This document shows, piece after piece, positions 60,232 through 64,000 of a stretch of DNA of 64,000 nt; within the stretch, counting starts at the first letter, position 1, and every line of letters begins with the position of its first letter. The stretch lies in contig NZ_JBAFWT010000007.1 of NCBI RefSeq assembly GCF_043195195.1, forward strand, positions 99,767-163,766. Direction: 5' to 3'. Position numbers and translations under genes: made by a program. The notes under the pieces are model-generated. The model had not been told where the DNA came from and made no database searches. It saw nothing but the letters and a program-made list of their open reading frames with translations. Source of the DNA: NCEH01 sp043195195. Its GTDB lineage: Bacteria; Pseudomonadota; Alphaproteobacteria; Rhizobiales; Xanthobacteraceae.

Positions 60232-60384
60232 ATGAAGGCGCACCTTAAGATCCTGATCTCGCTCTCCACGCTGATCTTCCTCGGTGTCGGGGTGCTGCAC
60301 AGCGCCCTTGCCGGTGTCTACTCACCCAAAGAAAACGCAGAGCCGCACCAAATATTTTTGCGCGATTTTGAGGGCGGATACTGA
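60232..60384 (+). CDS. small exported peptide precursor (50 residues)
   Basis: ATG 60232 has a good GGAGG site seven bases upstream. MKAHLKILISLSTLIFLGVGVLHSALA (residues 1-27) is a textbook signal peptide, leaving a mature 23-residue acidic/aromatic peptide that begins GVYSPKENAEPHQ and ends GGY. Codon use is GC-biased like a real gene in the signal region. I know no family for it. It precedes the type III polyketide synthase operon in the same direction by about 190 bases. Confidence 0.6.
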   Translation: MKAHLKILISLSTLIFLGVGVLHSALAGVYSPKENAEPHQIFLRDFEGGY

Positions 60385-60575
60385 CTTTAATTTTCAGCAG
60401 GCCGTTCGAAACGGGCGCACCTCCCGCCGGTGGGGTGGCGAGCACCTCGGCCGCCTTCGACCCATATGCGGCCGCAAGCCCGTGCACGCGGCATTTGTCG
60501 TCTTGAATCGACCCCCCGTAGCTCCGGCTTCTCTCCGGAAAATCTTGCGATGGGGTGTATCAGAAAGAGTATATC

Positions 60576-61688
60576 ATGTTGCACACTCCTCAGCCGCGGT
60601 ATTGGCCAGGTGATTGGCGCGCGGCAGGCGATACCAGGTCGCGTCCAGGTCTTCTGTCCTTGGCTACGTCGGTGCCCCCCAATATGGTGACGCAGCGAGA
60701 TGTGGCTGAGGCGATGCGCCATGTTTTCGCCGATGTCTTCACACGCTCGGAGTCCATGGCCGGCGTGTTTGCACGCACCGGCATTCAGCGGAGATATACG
60801 GCGCGCCCCCTGGAGTGGTATCTGCAGCCGCGCGACTGGGCCGAGCGAACCGCGGCCTATGCGGAAGAGGGAAGCAGGCTCTTCATTGAGGTTGCGAACC
60901 GGGCGCTCGCCGATGCCGGCTGCACCGCGCAGGACGTGGATGCAGTGGTGTTCGTCTCCACCACCGGGATCGCCACGCCGAGCCTCGATGCCGTGGTTCA
61001 CAAGCGCATGGGTTTCCGTCCCGATATCGAGCGGCTTCCGGTCTTCGGGCTCGGCTGCGCAGGCGGGGTCACCGGGCTTGCCGTAGCCTCGCGGCTGGCG
61101 CAGGCGCGGCCGGGCGCCACGGTGCTGCTGGTGACCGTCGAGTTGACCAGCCTCGCGTTTCGCTTGGATCGACCCGACAAGGTCAATCTCATTTCGGCGG
61201 CCCTCTTTGGCGATGGTGCTGCGGCCTGCGTGCTGCGGGCCGGCGAGCAGGGGCTGGCCGTTGTGGAAGGGGCGGGCGAGCACCTCTGGCCGGAATCTCT
61301 CGGTATCATGGGCTGGAGCATCGACCCCGTGGGCTTCGGCGTCATTCTGGACCCGAATGTACCGTCCTTCGCCGCCACCAAGCTGCGTCCGGCAGTCGAG
61401 GGCATCCTTGCCCGCATGGACCTCTCCACCGCAGAGGTCGGGCGCTTCGTCTGTCATCCCGGCGGCGCCAAGGTTGTGACGGCGATCGAGCGCTCCTTCG
61501 GCCTCGAGCAGGGCGCGCTAGACCACGAGCGCGGCGTGCTGGCCGATTTCGGCAACATGTCCGCCCCGACGGTGCTGTTCATTCTCCAACGTGTGATCGA
61601 GCAAGGCCTGCCGGACCGAGCAACGCTGGTCTCGATGGGACCGGGGTTCACCGCGTCGGTCCTGTCCCTCGCCCGCAGCAGCCATTGA
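60576..61688 (+). CDS. type III polyketide synthase (chalcone synthase-like)
   Basis: Homodimeric ketosynthase that condenses an acyl starter with malonyl-CoA to pyrones or resorcinols. The 370-residue product (ATG 60576; GTG 60555 possible) has the full triad: C161 in FGLGCAGG, H294 in FVCHPGGAK, N327 in DFGNMSAPT, and MGPGFTASVLSLAR at the end. The organisation with a methyltransferase overlapping its stop matches Bacillus BpsA-BpsB, which makes alkylpyrone methyl ethers; the product here is inferred only by that analogy. Confidence 0.93.
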   Translation: MLHTPQPRYWPGDWRAAGDTRSRPGLLSLATSVPPNMVTQRDVAEAMRHVFADVFTRSESMAGVFARTGIQRRYTARPLEWYLQPRDWAERTAAYAEEGSRLFIEVANRALADAGCTAQDVDAVVFVSTTGIATPSLDAVVHKRMGFRPDIERLPVFGLGCAGGVTGLAVASRLAQARPGATVLLVTVELTSLAFRLDRPDKVNLISAALFGDGAAACVLRAGEQGLAVVEGAGEHLWPESLGIMGWSIDPVGFGVILDPNVPSFAATKLRPAVEGILARMDLSTAEVGRFVCHPGGAKVVTAIERSFGLEQGALDHERGVLADFGNMSAPTVLFILQRVIEQGLPDRATLVSMGPGFTASVLSLARSSH

Positions 61689-62203
61689 GGTACGTGGTGA
61701 TTACCGTTCTCATTCTCGCCCTCGTCACGCTGCAGCGGCTGAGCGAGCTTCTGCTGGCGAAGCGCAACACGTCTCGGCTCCTCGCGATGGGTGCTAAGGA
61801 AATGGCGCACGGCCATTATCCCGTCATGGTGGTCATGCACGCGGCTTGGCTGGCGGGACTCTGGGTCCTGGCGCCCGGACGGTCGGTCTTTGCCGTGCCG
61901 TTGGTTGCTTACCTGCTGCTTCAGCCGATGCGGTTGTGGATCTTGGCGACGCTCGGTCCGCGTTGGACGACGCGGATCATTATCCTGCCGGGCGCCCCGC
62001 TGGTGCGGCACGGCCCCTATCGGTTCATCTCACACCCCAATTATGTCGTGGTGGTCGCCGAGATCGCGCTGCTGCCGCTCGCCTTCGGGCTCCCTTGGTT
62101 TGCGCTGCTCTTTTCCTTGGCGAATGCGGCTGTCCTCTTCGTACGCATCCGCTCGGAGAATGAGGCACTCGCCGGCGCGGCTCCGGTAGAGGCATCTTTG
62201 TGA
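61685..62203 (+). CDS. isoprenylcysteine carboxyl methyltransferase-like protein (BpsB-type)
   Basis: A 172-residue membrane protein from TTG 61685 that overlaps the synthase stop by four bases. It has four or five hydrophobic helices and the ICMT signature GAPLVRHGPYRFISHPNYVVVVAEIALLPLAFG, where SAM binds through the RxxxHPxY motif. Homologous BpsB O-methylates the alkylpyrone made by BpsA. Here it probably methylates the type III polyketide; its stop overlaps the start of the MFS exporter. Confidence 0.9.
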   Translation: MRYVVITVLILALVTLQRLSELLLAKRNTSRLLAMGAKEMAHGHYPVMVVMHAAWLAGLWVLAPGRSVFAVPLVAYLLLQPMRLWILATLGPRWTTRIIILPGAPLVRHGPYRFISHPNYVVVVAEIALLPLAFGLPWFALLFSLANAAVLFVRIRSENEALAGAAPVEASL

Positions 62204-63747
62204 GCGGGCCCTCGGCGTCCGGGGAACGCAGCGCGACGCTTCGCACATGGCTCGGTTTCGCCGCCATGTGCACCGGCATGTTCATGGCCATCCTGGACAT
62301 TCAGGTGGTCAGCACGTCTCTTTTCGCCATTCGCGATGCACTGGCCATCGACCCCGAACAGATCAGCTGGATCCAGACCGCCTATCTCACCGCCGAAATC
62401 CTAGCCATCGCCATTACCGGCCTGTTCACGCGCGCGTTCGGCGTTCGGGTGTTGTTCGCCGCCGCCGTGGGGGTATTCACGCTCGCTTCCATCGCCTGCG
62501 CCGCCAGCGGCGGCTTTGAGATGCTGATCATCTCACGCGTGGTGCAGGGGTTTTCGGGCGGCATGCTGATCCCCTTGGTCTTCTCCACCGTCTTTCTGCT
62601 TTTCCCCGATCGGCTCCAGGGTCCGGCGACGACGCTGGCCGGCATGCTGGCGGTTCTCGGCCCGGTCGCGGGGCCGGTGGTCGGAGGATGGCTGACGGCG
62701 CGATACTCCTGGCACTGGTTGTTCCTCATCAACGTGCTCCCAGGGGTCTTCGCTTGCGGTCTGGGCCTTGCGCTGCTGGACCGGGAAAAATGGACGCCCC
62801 AGGTGTTGCGCACGCTCGATGGGCTCGGGCTTGGCTTGTTGTTCCTCAGCCTGGTTGCGCTGGAAATCGGCTTGAAGGAGGCGCCGGAGCGGGGATGGCT
62901 GTCCATCCTCGTGCTCGCTCTGTTCGCAATCAGCGCGCTCTGCGGAGCGCTGTTCGTGCTCGGCTCGGCGCGGCCGGCCACTTTAGCGCGTGCTCCGGTG
63001 CTCCGGCTCGACACGTTTCGCGATGCCGATTTTGCCACCGGGTGCGCCCTCAGCTTCGTTCTGGGCATGGGGCTTTACGGCTCGGTCTATCTGATGCCGG
63101 CGTTTCTCGGGCTTGTGAGCGGAAAGAATCCGCTTGGCATCGGGATGGTGATGCTGGTGACGGGGGTGACGCAGTTGCTCACGTCCCCGGTCGCGGTTGC
63201 TCTTGAGCGGCGGGTTTCCACCCGGCTGCTTTCCGTTTGCGGGTTCTGCCTGTTCGGCGTCGGCCTTGCCATGAGCGCCTTTGCGACCGTCGACACCGAT
63301 TTTGCCGGCATGTTTTGGCCCCAGGTGGTACGGGGCGCAGCAATCATGCTGTGTCTGCTCCCGCCGACTCGTCTTGCACTGGGGACCCTGCGGCCCGAGG
63401 TCATTCCCGACGCCAGCAGTCTGTTCAACCTCATGCGCAACCTCGGCGGCGCTATCGGCATCGCCCTGATAGATACTGTGCTCTTCACGCGCGTGCCGAT
63501 CCATGCGGAGGCGCTCCGGCAACGGCTGCTCGCCGGCGATGCGGGTGCCGCAATCCTGGTCGGGCTCCCGCCAGACCTCGTGCAGGCGCCTATGCAGACT
63601 CCCGTCAGCCCAGATGTCGAGGCACTGGTGAGGCCGCTGGTTGAAAAGGCTGCGCTCGTCCTGTCGATCAATGAGGCGTGGGCGATGCTGGCTGTGCTCG
63701 CCTTCGCAGCGGCTCTCCTGGCCATCGGTCGCCGGTCCCAGAGATAA
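62200..63747 (+). CDS. DHA2-family MFS exporter
   Basis: A 515-residue 14-helix drug:proton antiporter from GTG 62200, overlapping the methyltransferase stop by four bases. FMAILDIQVVSTSLFAIRD, ISWIQTAYLTAEILAIAITGLFTR and motif C-like GPVAGPVVGGWLTARYSWHWLFLINVLPG identify it. Its coupling to the polyketide synthase and methyltransferase genes suggests it exports their product or a related compound. No adaptor gene of the EmrA type is linked. Confidence 0.92.
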   Translation: MSGPSASGERSATLRTWLGFAAMCTGMFMAILDIQVVSTSLFAIRDALAIDPEQISWIQTAYLTAEILAIAITGLFTRAFGVRVLFAAAVGVFTLASIACAASGGFEMLIISRVVQGFSGGMLIPLVFSTVFLLFPDRLQGPATTLAGMLAVLGPVAGPVVGGWLTARYSWHWLFLINVLPGVFACGLGLALLDREKWTPQVLRTLDGLGLGLLFLSLVALEIGLKEAPERGWLSILVLALFAISALCGALFVLGSARPATLARAPVLRLDTFRDADFATGCALSFVLGMGLYGSVYLMPAFLGLVSGKNPLGIGMVMLVTGVTQLLTSPVAVALERRVSTRLLSVCGFCLFGVGLAMSAFATVDTDFAGMFWPQVVRGAAIMLCLLPPTRLALGTLRPEVIPDASSLFNLMRNLGGAIGIALIDTVLFTRVPIHAEALRQRLLAGDAGAAILVGLPPDLVQAPMQTPVSPDVEALVRPLVEKAALVLSINEAWAMLAVLAFAAALLAIGRRSQR

Positions 63748-63958
63748 TCGGGTCCCGGTGAGCGCGCGCGCGGTGTCGTTTTCCAGGGCCTCAGGCCGAT
63801 GCGATCCGTCCTGCAAGGCCAACAGCACCCTAGCCGCATCAATCCCATACCTTAGGATAGCCCAAAGTAAACCAGGAGTTACAAGAAAAAACCTCTGTAG
63901 AATTAAACTTGAGCTGCATGAAAACTAATATGTCCTCACTCAAACAGGAGTGAAGATC
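63748..63958. other. intergenic region before the right-edge ORF
   Basis: No gene is visible. The distal ~120 bases are AT-rich and probably hold a promoter for the ORF at 63959, but I cannot define the boxes. Confidence 0.35.
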
Positions 63959-64000
63959 ATGAACACGCTGACCAAGACCCTGACCATTGCCTCCACCCTC
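63959..64000 (+). CDS. start of a small exported protein (cut by window edge)
   Basis: ATG 63959 follows AGGAG at nine bases and opens MNTLTKTLTIASTL, which looks like the beginning of a Sec signal peptide. Only 14 codons are visible. Confidence 0.5.
   Translation, partial: MNTLTKTLTIASTL

Overview
The window is GC-rich (most genes show third-position G/C bias) and reads as chromosomal DNA of an alphaproteobacterium of the order Hyphomicrobiales/Rhizobiales. The evidence is: a continuous prfB without the programmed frameshift; RNase E with a large acidic insert in its S1 region; a suf operon headed by a second cysteine desulfurase and preceded by an Irr-type iron control element; a TGTTTCACGTGAAACA parS palindrome; and several REP-like repeats. 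I favour a Xanthobacteraceae-like organism, but gene content alone does not settle the genus.

Layout. 1-3.4 kb (minus): zwf-pgl-pgi, entry to the oxidative pentose phosphate/Entner-Doudoroff routes; pgi runs off the left edge. 3.8-7.5 kb (minus): rpsU and rne. 8.2-13.7 kb (plus): envelope genes (AMIN amidase, penicillin-binding protein 1A) and prfB. 13.7-14.8 kb (minus): a frameshifted Nmad2-domain gene and a 1-Cys peroxiredoxin. 15-22.5 kb: a giant AsmA/DUF3971 protein, a PRC-barrel protein, tyrS (minus), anmK, an alpha/beta hydrolase (minus). 22.6-31.7 kb: the complete SUF iron-sulfur assembly system (cysteine desulfurase, sufB, C, D, S, T, then sufA), interrupted by a VOC protein and a minus-strand FNT transporter whose last codons carry the parS palindrome. 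31.8 kb: tRNA-Leu(UAA). 32-34.2 kb: a zinc-type alcohol dehydrogenase-like protein and two small conserved proteins. 34.3-40.2 kb (minus): ethanolamine uptake and cleavage (eat, eutC, eutB) with an ALDH7-type aldehyde dehydrogenase and a Nudix hydrolase. 40.5-44.9 kb: a TPP riboswitch with thiO-thiS-thiG, an inverted TDT transporter, then thiE.

45-64 kb is more accessory in character. All on minus come a Tat-exported bicupin oxalate decarboxylase, a FixLJ-like two-component system, and a four-gene efflux operon that joins an RND pump and its adaptor to an EmrAB-type MFS pump and adaptor. A divergent AraC regulator follows. Then come a cytochrome b561/membrane-anchored mini-catalase pair, tiny exported proteins in AT-richer DNA, a receiver-only response regulator, and a plus-strand operon of a type III polyketide synthase, an isoprenylcysteine-carboxyl-methyltransferase-like protein and a DHA2 MFS exporter, which is probably a small lipid or pyrone/resorcinol pathway. 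The last bases start another small exported peptide.

The items most worth a second look are the parS site inside a transporter gene, the Irr box over the suf promoter, the broken Nmad2 gene, the type III PKS operon with its small secreted neighbours, the b561-catalase module, and the thiamin operon split by a TDT transporter. I did not find an unmistakably new multi-gene defence or mobile system, and there is no CRISPR array, integrase or transposase.
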